64,000 nt of DNA from an uncultured Bacteroidota bacterium (GTDB lineage: Bacteria > Bacteroidota > Bacteroidia > Flavobacteriales > Flavobacteriaceae). Of the stretch, positions 44,672 through 52,778 are shown piece by piece (position 1 is the first letter of the stretch; each line of letters starts with the position of its first letter). The notes under the pieces are model-generated. The model was not told the DNA's origin. It did no database searches and saw only the letters and a list, made by a program, of their open reading frames with translations. The stretch is from positions 1 to 64,000 of the forward strand of contig CACCLB010000001.1 in NCBI GenBank assembly GCA_902546725.1. The letters run 5' to 3'. The position numbers were made by a program, and so were the translations under genes.

Positions 44672-46067
44672 AAATATAGAAGAACCAGCCATTGTATATT
44701 TTGATATCTCCCTTGAGTGAGATTTCTTTTATCCTTTTATCAATCTTATTCTTGCTGAAAGCTATTTTTAATTTGAAACCGGAATCATTAGATTTATTTT
44801 CAATTTTTCTCTTTAATTGATCGATTACCTTAGGGGCATAAATTTTGATATAACTATCTGAATATTCATTAAAAACATCAAGTTCAAAAATTTCATTTAA
44901 TTGTGAAGTCGGTTTTATCATTAAAAAATCAATTATTTCTGATTCCTCTACTGTTAGGGGAATAATTATATTTTTAAATGTGATGTATTGATCTTGTTTT
45001 AAGATTTGTATGTTTTTAAATTTTCTAATATTAAAGAGTCTTATGGTTATAAATAGGAATAAAGCAATAAGAGCTAATCGTAGGATGTTTTTTCTAGTTT
45101 TTTGTGTAACATAAACTTTTTCAAGCAGGTCTTTAGGCTCAGAAAAATTTTCTAATAAATCTAATAACGCTATATTTTTAACTTCAAATTTATATTCTTG
45201 ATCGATGTCTAAATAATAAAGTGTGTCCTTGTGTACAACCTTAAAATGATAATCACTAATTTGCGATACTCCTTGGAGGAATCTATATTTTAAAAGTTCA
45301 AAATCAACAAGATAAATATTGTCTTTTTTAAAAAACAAACTTCTATTATCATCTAGATGAATAATATTTTTTTGATTGTTATTAAAAAAGGTAAAATCAT
45401 TTTTAAGAGTACCTATTTTACTGAACTTTTTATCACTGAAATCAAAAGACATCAAATCCAGTAAATGGTTATTGGATTGATACAAATTTGAGTTTGTACC
45501 GCCTAGAAAATAGACTTGATTTCCTTTTTTATGATGAATTGAGTGTCGTCTAACTTCTGGCTGATAGGAATCTTTATCGATAATAACTTTATTCCACTGT
45601 TTATTTTCAAAATCGAATTGAATTACAGCATTTCTTTCTTCAAAGAATCCAGAACCAAAAAAAGAATAAATAGAGTTTTGGTGAAATATCATATTAGCTC
45701 CTAAAAAAGCTTTGCTTTGTTCTGAAAAGTCATTTCGAATTAGTGAGTCCTTTTTAATAGAAAAGACTTCCCCCATGTCTGATCGTACAAAGAAATTATT
45801 ATCGTTATAACCCTTAACAATTAAATAGTTTTTTGAATTGAAATCATTTAAGTCGTTTGATTTTTTTATAGAAAGCGGATTTAAAAAAAAACTATCCTTA
45901 TCAATTTTTACGATACTATTGTTAAAAATTAATTGTAAATTATTGCTGTCTGAAGAAAAAAACCTGAGTGAATCAACATCAAATTGGGTTTGATTGATCG
46001 GTTTATTTTGACTAAAAGCAAAGCAAAGAGTTCCTATTACCAGTAATGAAAAGTATACTAATTTCAT
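44661..46067 (-). CDS. Membrane protein with propeller-like periplasmic part and winged-helix-like cytoplasmic part (first of divergent pair)
   Basis: About 468 residues from the ATG at 46067 (MKLVYFSLLVIG, signal peptide to AFSQ); an ATG at 46085 adds six residues and is less likely. Residues about 25-310 contain Kelch-like beta-propeller blades such as SIYSFFGSGFFEE...VIQFDFENKQW and LMSFDFSDKKFSKIG. One membrane helix at about 328-346 follows, then a cytoplasmic domain of about 100 residues (LTVEESEIIDFLMIK, IDQLKRKIEN, GWFFYI) that resembles an OmpR/ToxR-type winged helix. So it may be a membrane-bound transcription factor with an outside sensor. It lies antisense inside the polysaccharide locus, overlapping both neighbours. 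I know no named family for it. Confidence 0.6.
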   Translation of the reverse strand: MKLVYFSLLVIGTLCFAFSQNKPINQTQFDVDSLRFFSSDSNNLQLIFNNSIVKIDKDSFFLNPLSIKKSNDLNDFNSKNYLIVKGYNDNNFFVRSDMGEVFSIKKDSLIRNDFSEQSKAFLGANMIFHQNSIYSFFGSGFFEERNAVIQFDFENKQWNKVIIDKDSYQPEVRRHSIHHKKGNQVYFLGGTNSNLYQSNNHLLDLMSFDFSDKKFSKIGTLKNDFTFFNNNQKNIIHLDDNRSLFFKKDNIYLVDFELLKYRFLQGVSQISDYHFKVVHKDTLYYLDIDQEYKFEVKNIALLDLLENFSEPKDLLEKVYVTQKTRKNILRLALIALFLFITIRLFNIRKFKNIQILKQDQYITFKNIIIPLTVEESEIIDFLMIKPTSQLNEIFELDVFNEYSDSYIKIYAPKVIDQLKRKIENKSNDSGFKLKIAFSKNKIDKRIKEISLKGDIKIYNGWFFYIFNF

Positions 46068-47404
46068 ATCGGGCAATATACACAATACTACTGATCTTTT
46101 TTAGAATCTTTTTTACATCAGCCCAAGAGGAATTTGAAATAGAAAACTTTCTTTTTGATTCCAATGAGTATAAATTAGTAAAATCTTCAAATGATAGAAT
46201 TCTGCTTTTAGGTAAAAAAAACTACGTAGATGTTTTTCAAAATAAAATTATACCTTATTCAAACCTTTTAGACTCTCTTTTTTTAGACACTGAATTTAAA
46301 TATTTTAATTATGTAAATATTGATGATAAAATTCATCTAATAAATCCAGGTGGCGGCTATGTATTGGAGTTTGATTATAAATCCCTAAAACGCATTGATA
46401 ATTCGAGTAACTTAAGAGCTTATTATCAATCTGAGACCTTTTCATACAAGGGAGATATTTATCAATTTGGAGGCTATGGTTTTTTCAAATATAATGCTCA
46501 ACTTTTGAAATTTGATTTCAGAATTAGAGATTGGATTTTAGTTGATTTGATCCTTGATCAAAATTTTGGTTTTGTGGATCCACTAGTTTTAGTTTATCAA
46601 AACAAACTTTTAATTTATTCAGAGAAGGTAATTAATAATTTTTTTGGTCAAAAGCAAAGTAATCCTTTTGTTTACTCTTACGATTTAGATTCAAAAGAAA
46701 TTGATAAGATTAAATTTGATTATAAAAAATTTGATTTTTTATCTGGAGATCCAATGTTTAAAATTAGTAATCGTTTCACATTTAAGGGTTTGTTTTATAT
46801 CCCCAACTATTCCAATCCAAAGGAGCTTTACAGCTTTGATTTTATAAACAACCAGCATCAAATAAATACACTATCTGCGCCAATTGTATCTGAGGGCAAT
46901 GTTGAAATACTAGAGGATCAGTTATATTATATCTCAAAAGTACAAAGTACTAATCTGTCATATTTAGCTAAAAGTAGTATTTTAAATACTACTGATATGG
47001 GCTCTATTAGATCAGCCTTCTATTTAATTTATGTTATAGTGGCATTATTGTTCTGTATTAGTTTTTATCTGTTTAGAATAAAGAGAGTATTTCTTCTTGA
47101 GGGTAAAAATTTAAAAAGGGGACTTAAAAAAGTAAGATTAGATTATGATCAGGTCTATTTTTTAACCAAGCTCGGTGAGGAAAAAACAGTTAACAACGCA
47201 GATTTAATACGTTATTTTGATCGTGATTCTAAGAGTTATGATCTAAATATAAAGAGAAAAAATAATATGATCTCTACTCTTGAATTTAAAATCGAATCTG
47301 AATTTAAGACCCATTTATTTGAAAAAGTCACCTCTCCCATTGACAAGCGTCAAGGGATTTATATATTAAAAAAGAAACTTACCCTAGCTGATAAAAAGAG
47401 CTAA
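46046..47404 (+). CDS. Membrane protein with propeller-like periplasmic part and winged-helix-like cytoplasmic part (second of divergent pair)
   Basis: A 452-residue paralogue of the preceding gene, transcribed the other way. A signal or anchor helix (residues 10-26, ending TSAQ) leads into a propeller-like region (about 30-315; DIYQFGGYGFFKYN and LLKFDFRIRDW align with the first paralogue), one membrane helix (about 324-344) and a cytoplasmic domain (about 362-441; LDYDQVYFLTKLGEE, STLEFKIESEF, DKRQGIYIL) of winged-helix-like layout. Its start lies inside the coding start of the opposite gene: the two ORFs overlap by 22 bases. A role as signal-responsive regulator of the surrounding polysaccharide genes is inference. 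Confidence 0.6.
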   Translation: MKSILISYRAIYTILLIFFRIFFTSAQEEFEIENFLFDSNEYKLVKSSNDRILLLGKKNYVDVFQNKIIPYSNLLDSLFLDTEFKYFNYVNIDDKIHLINPGGGYVLEFDYKSLKRIDNSSNLRAYYQSETFSYKGDIYQFGGYGFFKYNAQLLKFDFRIRDWILVDLILDQNFGFVDPLVLVYQNKLLIYSEKVINNFFGQKQSNPFVYSYDLDSKEIDKIKFDYKKFDFLSGDPMFKISNRFTFKGLFYIPNYSNPKELYSFDFINNQHQINTLSAPIVSEGNVEILEDQLYYISKVQSTNLSYLAKSSILNTTDMGSIRSAFYLIYVIVALLFCISFYLFRIKRVFLLEGKNLKRGLKKVRLDYDQVYFLTKLGEEKTVNNADLIRYFDRDSKSYDLNIKRKNNMISTLEFKIESEFKTHLFEKVTSPIDKRQGIYILKKKLTLADKKS

Positions 47405-47433
47405 ATAATTCGTTATTCACATTTAAAATTCTG

Positions 47434-48108
47434 ATGTATCCTTTTGTAAAAAGGACCTTAGATGTATTGTTATCTATCATAGGGATACTACTAAGTGCAC
47501 CTTTACTTTTGACGGCCATTTTTTTATTGATCTTCTCTGGAGAATTTTCTCCTGTCTACTTGAGTTATAGAGTGGGTAAAGAGGGGCGATTATTCAGGAT
47601 GTATAAACTCCGAACCATGAGTTCTAAAAAGCCCTCTAAGAGTCCTCTTACAGGTTACAATGACAATCGAATCAGCTTTATAGGGCGTTTTTTACGATTT
47701 TCTAAAATTGATGAACTGCCACAGTTTTTCAATATTCTAAATGGAGATTTGTCTTTTGTTGGGCCCAGACCAATGCTTCCTGAGGTATTTATGTATTATT
47801 CCAAATCGGTTCAAAAGACCTTAAATACGATACGTCCCGGAGTAACGGGAATTGGCTCAATTGTCTTTAGAAATGAGCAGGGTCTTTTTCAAAAAGTAAA
47901 AGGCTCTTATGAGGCATTTTACAAACAGGAGATCGCTCCTGTAAAGGCGGACTTGGAGCTATGGTATATAAAGCAATACAGTTTTAAGGTTGATTTTAAG
48001 ATTTTAATCTATACGGTAGTGGCTGTGGTTTATGGTCAGGTAAAGTCTATTGACAGGCGCTTTAAGAATTTACCTTCTATCGAGATTGTCAAGCAGGGTT
48101 TTGACTAG
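47434..48108 (+). CDS. Initiating sugar transferase (polyprenyl phosphate phosphotransferase)
   Basis: A 224-residue bacterial sugar transferase of the WbaP/PglC/WcaJ C-terminal type, which transfers a sugar 1-phosphate from a nucleotide sugar to undecaprenyl phosphate, the first step of repeat-unit synthesis. One N-terminal helix (about 12-34) is followed by the catalytic domain: KLRTMSS, FLRFSKIDELPQFFNILNGDLSFVGPRP and the RPGVTGIGS segment. It is the short monotopic form without the large N-terminal membrane domain. It follows the propeller gene by 29 bases. Confidence 0.9.
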   Translation: MYPFVKRTLDVLLSIIGILLSAPLLLTAIFLLIFSGEFSPVYLSYRVGKEGRLFRMYKLRTMSSKKPSKSPLTGYNDNRISFIGRFLRFSKIDELPQFFNILNGDLSFVGPRPMLPEVFMYYSKSVQKTLNTIRPGVTGIGSIVFRNEQGLFQKVKGSYEAFYKQEIAPVKADLELWYIKQYSFKVDFKILIYTVVAVVYGQVKSIDRRFKNLPSIEIVKQGFD

Positions 48109-48145
48109 CAGTAGGGGTCAAAAGAAACATTAAAAAAAATATTAG

Positions 48146-48958
48146 ATGATTGGAATAATAGGACAAGGATTTGTTGGAAATGCAGTTTATCAAAAGTTTA
48201 AGAATTATTTTGATGTACACACTTTTGATTTAGATACTGCTAAAGCAAATGCCTCGTATGAAAAAGTAATTAAGAATAAAATAATTTTCATTTGTCTTCC
48301 AACACCAATGAATCTTGATGGATCTTGTAATACTTCGATAGTTGAGGGTGAAATTGAAAAGTTAGATAATCTTGGTAAATATACCATAGTTGTAAAGTCA
48401 ACGATAATACCAGGGACCACAAAAGCGTGGAATAAAAAGTACAACTCTGATATTGTATTTAATCCTGAATTTTTAACTGAGAAAAATGCCGTTAAAGATT
48501 TTGAAAATCAAAAGCATATTGTTTTAGGAGGTCCTAATCAAGCTACTGAAAAAATTAGAAAAGTCTTTGAAGTTGTTTTTGAAAAAGCTAAAATCTCTTG
48601 TGTAGAAGAAACAGCAGCTGAACTTTTAAAATACTACTTAAACACCTTCTTGGCTGTTAAGGTCTCCTTCGCAAACGAGATGTATCTGTTATCTCAAAAA
48701 TTAGAAGTGAACTATGATAATTTGCTTTCAATGGTTTTAGAAGATCAGCGGATAGGGAAGACGCATTTAAATGTTCCAGGCCATGATGGTGATTTTGGAT
48801 ATGGAGGACACTGTTTTCCTAAAGACACAAAGGCCTTAATTAAATTAACAGAAGATTTGGGTGTAGTTAATCATGTTTTGAAAGCTACAGAGGCTACGAA
48901 TGCAAAAGTTAGGAAAAATAAGGACTGGGAGAAAATGGAAGGATGGACTGTATTATGA
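48146..48958 (+). CDS. UDP-sugar 6-dehydrogenase, short form without C-terminal domain
   Basis: A 270-residue protein of the UDP-glucose/GDP-mannose dehydrogenase family, which oxidises the C6 of a nucleotide sugar to a uronic acid. The N-terminal GIIGQGFVGNAVY (NAD site), FICLPTPM, VVKSTIIPGTT and VFNPEFLTE are present, then the central domain with YYLNTFLAVKVSFANEM and the catalytic Cys in GYGGHCFPKDT. The usual C-terminal UDP-binding domain of about 120 residues is missing, the protein ending soon after the Cys. Short forms exist in phage and surface loci; whether this one is active is open. The start of the next gene overlaps its stop. Confidence 0.75.
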   Translation: MIGIIGQGFVGNAVYQKFKNYFDVHTFDLDTAKANASYEKVIKNKIIFICLPTPMNLDGSCNTSIVEGEIEKLDNLGKYTIVVKSTIIPGTTKAWNKKYNSDIVFNPEFLTEKNAVKDFENQKHIVLGGPNQATEKIRKVFEVVFEKAKISCVEETAAELLKYYLNTFLAVKVSFANEMYLLSQKLEVNYDNLLSMVLEDQRIGKTHLNVPGHDGDFGYGGHCFPKDTKALIKLTEDLGVVNHVLKATEATNAKVRKNKDWEKMEGWTVL

Positions 48959-49659
48959 GAAAAATATTACTCTTAATAATTTTATTAATCTCTTGGAAAG
49001 GATTTTCTCAATCTACAAATGGGATGTCAGGGCTTATTCATATACCCTCGGCCAGGATGCTTGAGGATGGGCAGCTCGTTTTAGGTGCGGCTTATATTCC
49101 TAAGCCTTATTTTTTTAGATATGGCCGAAACGAAAATCCTGGATTAAATACTTATATAACCTATGGAATTTTACCATTTTTAGAAATTATGTTTAGGTAC
49201 ACTCATGAATTAAATTTACCAGTAAACCCTCAAACTAAATATTTTCCAGATCGAATGCTTGGTTTTAGAGGAGGAATTATTAAAGAAAAAAAATATTTGC
49301 CTGCTGTAGTTATTGGTTTTCATGATCCATCATCTCTTATAGGTACTGCTGATGGGGCAACTAATTATGCTGCTTCTTATTTTGTGCTAAGTAAAGTTTT
49401 AAAATCAGATTTAGGAAAATTTGATTTTTCTATAGGTTACGCCCAAGATTTTTTTGATTTACGTTTTAAAGACATCGAAGGTCTTTTTGGAGGGGTGTCT
49501 TTTACTCCAAAACTTTATGATAAAATCAATTTTATAATTGAAAACAATTCCAAAGGGATTAATACCGGAATAAAAATGATTTTCTTGTCAAGATTCAATT
49601 TGATGCTTGGACTTTGGAATCTTGATAAACCTACTTTTTCCTTTAACTATTTGTTTTAA
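48955..49659 (+). CDS. YjbH-like exopolysaccharide protein, N-terminal half
   Basis: A 234-residue secreted protein. The ATG at 48955 overlaps the upstream stop (ATGA) and begins directly with a signal peptide (MRKILLLIILLISWKG to FSQS); a start four codons earlier is less likely. NGMSGLIHIPSARMLEDGQLVLG and LPFLEIMFRYTHE are the hallmark start of YjbH-type outer membrane proteins, and the strand pattern up to the final FSFNYLF indicates a small barrel. It stops where the first barrel of YjbH would end; the missing second half appears to be the gene at 39411-40595. Confidence 0.7.
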   Translation: MRKILLLIILLISWKGFSQSTNGMSGLIHIPSARMLEDGQLVLGAAYIPKPYFFRYGRNENPGLNTYITYGILPFLEIMFRYTHELNLPVNPQTKYFPDRMLGFRGGIIKEKKYLPAVVIGFHDPSSLIGTADGATNYAASYFVLSKVLKSDLGKFDFSIGYAQDFFDLRFKDIEGLFGGVSFTPKLYDKINFIIENNSKGINTGIKMIFLSRFNLMLGLWNLDKPTFSFNYLF

Positions 49660-49718
49660 TACTACCGACAGTAGTGAAAATGAATATAAAAATGCATAAA
49701 TAAAATGGAATTTATTAA

Positions 49719-49835
49719 ATGATAAATTTTTTAAAAAATATTAAAAAACCCACCATGGTTTTTTTAATTAAGGCTTTTGAAGAATTAAAAAATAAAATGA
49801 CTACTGAACCTAGTCGAATAAAATTTAATTGGTGA
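49719..49835 (+). CDS. Possible 38-residue small protein coupled to the epimerase gene
   Basis: A short frame (MINFLKNIKKPTMVFLIKAF..., Lys-rich, ending RIKFNW) whose stop TGA overlaps the ATG of the epimerase as TGATG, the usual sign of coupled translation. It fills most of the 175-base gap after the YjbH half. Against it: it is short, matches nothing I recognise, and contains a terminator-like hairpin. It could be a small membrane-surface peptide, a leader peptide, or chance. Confidence 0.35.
   Translation: MINFLKNIKKPTMVFLIKAFEELKNKMTTEPSRIKFNW
49743..49765 (+). terminator. Terminator-like hairpin in front of the epimerase gene
   Basis: AAAAAACC, loop CACCAT, GGTTTTTT plus an extra T. 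The stem is AT-rich apart from two G-C pairs. It may end transcription after the YjbH half or act as an attenuator inside the small ORF. Confidence 0.45.
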
Positions 49836-50818
49836 TGAATATTGAATTAAGTAATAAGACGATTCTAGTAACAGGAGGTGCAGGTTTTATTGGTTCAAAT
49901 TTATGTGAAGCTTTACTTAATAAAGGGAATAAAGTAGTTTGTCTAGATAATTTTGCTACAGGCTACAGAAAAAGTATTGAAGAGTTTATCAATGATACTA
50001 ATTTTACCTTAATTGATGGGGACATTAGAAAACTAGAGGATTGTTTAAAAGCAACCAAGGATGTTGATTATGTGTTACACCAAGCAGCACTAGGCTCAGT
50101 TCCAAGATCCATAAAAGATCCAATTACTTCAAACGATGTAAATGTAAGTGGTTTTTTGAACATGCTTGTTGCCTCAAGGGACAATGGTGTGAAAAGGTTT
50201 GTATATGCTGCAAGCTCATCAACTTATGGTGATTCAGAGTCCATGCCAAAAGTTGAGGATATCATCGGCAAACCCTTATCTCCCTATGCTATTACAAAAT
50301 ATGTAAATGAATTATATGCTGATATTTTCTCAAAAACTTATGGTCTTGAAACAATTGGTCTCCGTTATTTTAATGTTTTTGGTAGAAATCAAGACCCAAA
50401 CGGTGCTTATGCAGCAGTAATCCCAAAATTTGTAAGCCAACTTATAAAAGGAGAATCTCCAGTAATTTATGGAGACGGAAATTACTCAAGAGATTTTACC
50501 TACATTGATAATGTAATACAAGCGAATTTATTGAGTATGGTCACAACAAACCAAAAAGCTATCAACACTATCTATAATGTAGCCTATGGAGACAGAAATA
50601 CATTGAATGATTTAATGAGATACCTTAAGGAGTATTTATCTGAATTTGATTCCAAAATTTCAAATATTAAGGTTATTTATGGCCCATATAGAGCAGGTGA
50701 TATACCTCATTCACACGCAAATATAGATAAGGCAAAAGAAAATTTAAATTATGATCCACAGTTTACATTGCAACAGGGTTTGAAAATAGCTGTAAAATGG
50801 TATTGGGAAAATTTATAA
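49835..50818 (+). CDS. UDP-N-acetylhexosamine(-uronate) 4-epimerase, WbpP/TviC type
   Basis: A 327-residue extended SDR. The NAD motif GGAGFIG lies at about 13-19, the catalytic segment is [10 protein letters not shown] and the Tyr-x-x-x-Lys motif is in [37 protein letters not shown] and [15 protein letters not shown] are typical of the WbpP/TviC subgroup, which interconverts UDP-GlcNAc/UDP-GalNAc or the matching uronic acids. The next gene is the matching 6-dehydrogenase, so the pair probably makes a UDP-hexosaminuronic acid. The ATG at 49835 is preferred over an upstream TTG at 49829. Confidence 0.85.
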   Translation: MNIELSNKTILVTGGAGFIGSNLCEALLNKGNKVVCLDNFATGYRKSIEEFINDTNFTLIDGDIRKLEDCLKATKDVDYVLHQAALGSVPRSIKDPITSNDVNVSGFLNMLVASRDNGVKRFVYAASSSTYGDSESMPKVEDIIGKPLSPYAITKYVNELYADIFSKTYGLETIGLRYFNVFGRNQDPNGAYAAVIPKFVSQLIKGESPVIYGDGNYSRDFTYIDNVIQANLLSMVTTNQKAINTIYNVAYGDRNTLNDLMRYLKEYLSEFDSKISNIKVIYGPYRAGDIPHSHANIDKAKENLNYDPQFTLQQGLKIAVKWYWENL

Positions 50819-50825
50819 ATTAAAT

Positions 50826-52103
50826 TTGAAAAAAGATAAAATAGCAATCATCGGTTTGGGGTATGTAGGCTTACCATTGGCAAGGCTTTTTGCTACAAAG
50901 TATTCGGTTATTGGGTTTGATATAAATTCAGATAGAGTAGATGAGATAATGACTGGTATAGACTCTACCTTAGAGGTAGATAACAAAACCTTACAATCTG
51001 TCTTGGTTGGTGAAGATTCAGAAACAAATGGATTATTTTGTACAAATAAGCAGGATCAGATAAAAGACTGTAATTACTATATTATAACAGTTCCAACTCC
51101 TGTTGATAAAAATAACAGGCCCAATTTAACACCTTTAATTAAGGCAAGTGAAACAGCCGGTGCAGTCTTAAAAAAGGGAGATATTATAGTTTATGAATCT
51201 ACCGTGTATCCTGGCTGCACAGAAGATGATTGTGTGCCAGTATTAGAAAAAAAATCTAAATTAAAATTTAATGAAGATTTCTATGTTGGTTATTCACCTG
51301 AGAGAATTAATCCTGGAGATAAAGAGCATACCATAGAAAAGATATTAAAAGTAACTTCAGGATCAACGCTTGAAGTTGGAAAAAAGGTAAATGAATTGTA
51401 TAAATCTGTCATTACAGCTGGGACTCATTTGGTACCAACTATTAAAGTTGCTGAAGCATCTAAGGTTATTGAAAATTCTCAAAGAGATATCAATATTGCT
51501 TTTATGAATGAACTAGCCAAGATATTTAATCTTTTAGATATCAACACCCATGATGTATTGGAAGCAGCAGGCACTAAGTGGAATTTTCTTCCATTTAAGC
51601 CAGGTTTAGTTGGAGGACATTGTATTGGAGTTGATCCCTATTATTTAGCACAAAAGGCTCAAGAGAATGGATATCATCCTGAAATTATTTTAATAGGGCG
51701 AAGGATAAATGATGGAATGGGAAATTATGTGGCTTCTGAGATTGTAAAATGTATGATTAAGAAAAATATTACTGTAAACGGTTCTAAGGTACTTATTTTA
51801 GGAATTACGTTTAAAGAAAACTGCCCAGATATTAGAAATACTAAAGTAGTAGATCTTATATATGCTTTAAAAAATTACGAAATTAATATTACTATTCATG
51901 ATCCTTGGGCAGATCAAGAGGAAGTTAAGCACGAATATGGATTAGAATCTTTAAAATCCATACCCGATGAAAAATATGATGCAATTGTATTGGCTGTATC
52001 ACATAACAAGTTTAAAGATATTAATTTGAAATCAATTAGAACAAATCAATCTATCGTTTATGATGTTAAAGGATTTTTAAATGATTATACTAAAAGATTA
52101 TAA
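50826..52103 (+). CDS. Nucleotide sugar dehydrogenase, WbpO/TviB type
   Basis: A 425-residue UDP-N-acetylhexosamine 6-dehydrogenase, full length. It starts with [21 protein letters not shown] is the NAD site, YIITVPTPV and [12 protein letters not shown] follow, and the catalytic Cys lies in [15 protein letters not shown]. The C-terminal domain (about 305-425; [18 protein letters not shown]) is present, in contrast to the short dehydrogenase upstream. With the preceding epimerase it parallels the tviB-tviC pair of Vi antigen synthesis, which gives N-acetylgalactosaminuronic acid. Confidence 0.88.
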   Translation: MKKDKIAIIGLGYVGLPLARLFATKYSVIGFDINSDRVDEIMTGIDSTLEVDNKTLQSVLVGEDSETNGLFCTNKQDQIKDCNYYIITVPTPVDKNNRPNLTPLIKASETAGAVLKKGDIIVYESTVYPGCTEDDCVPVLEKKSKLKFNEDFYVGYSPERINPGDKEHTIEKILKVTSGSTLEVGKKVNELYKSVITAGTHLVPTIKVAEASKVIENSQRDINIAFMNELAKIFNLLDINTHDVLEAAGTKWNFLPFKPGLVGGHCIGVDPYYLAQKAQENGYHPEIILIGRRINDGMGNYVASEIVKCMIKKNITVNGSKVLILGITFKENCPDIRNTKVVDLIYALKNYEINITIHDPWADQEEVKHEYGLESLKSIPDEKYDAIVLAVSHNKFKDINLKSIRTNQSIVYDVKGFLNDYTKRL

Positions 52104-52777
52104 TGAAATTTGAAAATTTTGATATTGGTCATGAGTTTATTATTGTAGAAGAACTTGTTTCTTTAATTGATTTTTTTTTGCTAAATGAAAATAAGTGTAA
52201 TATATGTGTTTCAGGAGGGTCATCTCCATCAGAAATACTAAAGTTACTATCAAAAGCAATTGATTTTGATGATAGAACATGTTTTCTTTTAACAGATGAG
52301 AGAATTGTTGATACTAGAAGCATTAATTCAAATTATAATAATTTAATATTAAACCTTGGTTTGACAAGCAATAAAATTAAATCCATGTTTGATAATAAAT
52401 GTCTTGTTAGCTCTATGAATGATTATGAATTATACATCAAGAAAAAAATTTGTAAAAAAGATAAAGCTGTAATAGATATACTAATTCTTGGATTTGGAAA
52501 AGACGGTCATATTGCTTCTATATTTGATAAAGAAAATCAAATTGAATATAAAAATGAGTATTTGTTTTCATCTAAAAATTCTATTAATGGATTTAAAAGA
52601 ATGTCTTTAAAAATGGATTTACTTAAAACGGCAAAATACACATTCTTAATTTCTTATGGTCAAGATAAATATAATTTACTAAAAAATAATAATGATCAAA
52701 AACTTGTTATCAACCGTTATTTAAATGGTCAGAAAAATGTAAAATGGTTTTATTCGATAAATGATAATTCAAATTAA
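52103..52777 (+). CDS. 6-phosphogluconolactonase/glucosamine-6-phosphate isomerase-like protein
   Basis: A 224-residue protein of the 6PGL/NagB superfamily. ICVSGGSSPSEILKLL, CFLLTDERIVDTRSINSNY and ILILGFGKDGHIASIF match the phosphate-binding, DER and GPDGHTAS-like motifs. In a polysaccharide locus it is unlikely to serve the pentose pathway; it may act on a phosphorylated sugar acid or amino sugar needed by the following genes. It overlaps the dehydrogenase upstream by one base and is one base from the fusion gene downstream. From here on the DNA is strikingly AT-rich. Confidence 0.7.
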   Translation: MKFENFDIGHEFIIVEELVSLIDFFLLNENKCNICVSGGSSPSEILKLLSKAIDFDDRTCFLLTDERIVDTRSINSNYNNLILNLGLTSNKIKSMFDNKCLVSSMNDYELYIKKKICKKDKAVIDILILGFGKDGHIASIFDKENQIEYKNEYLFSSKNSINGFKRMSLKMDLLKTAKYTFLISYGQDKYNLLKNNNDQKLVINRYLNGQKNVKWFYSINDNSN

Positions 52778-52778
52778 T

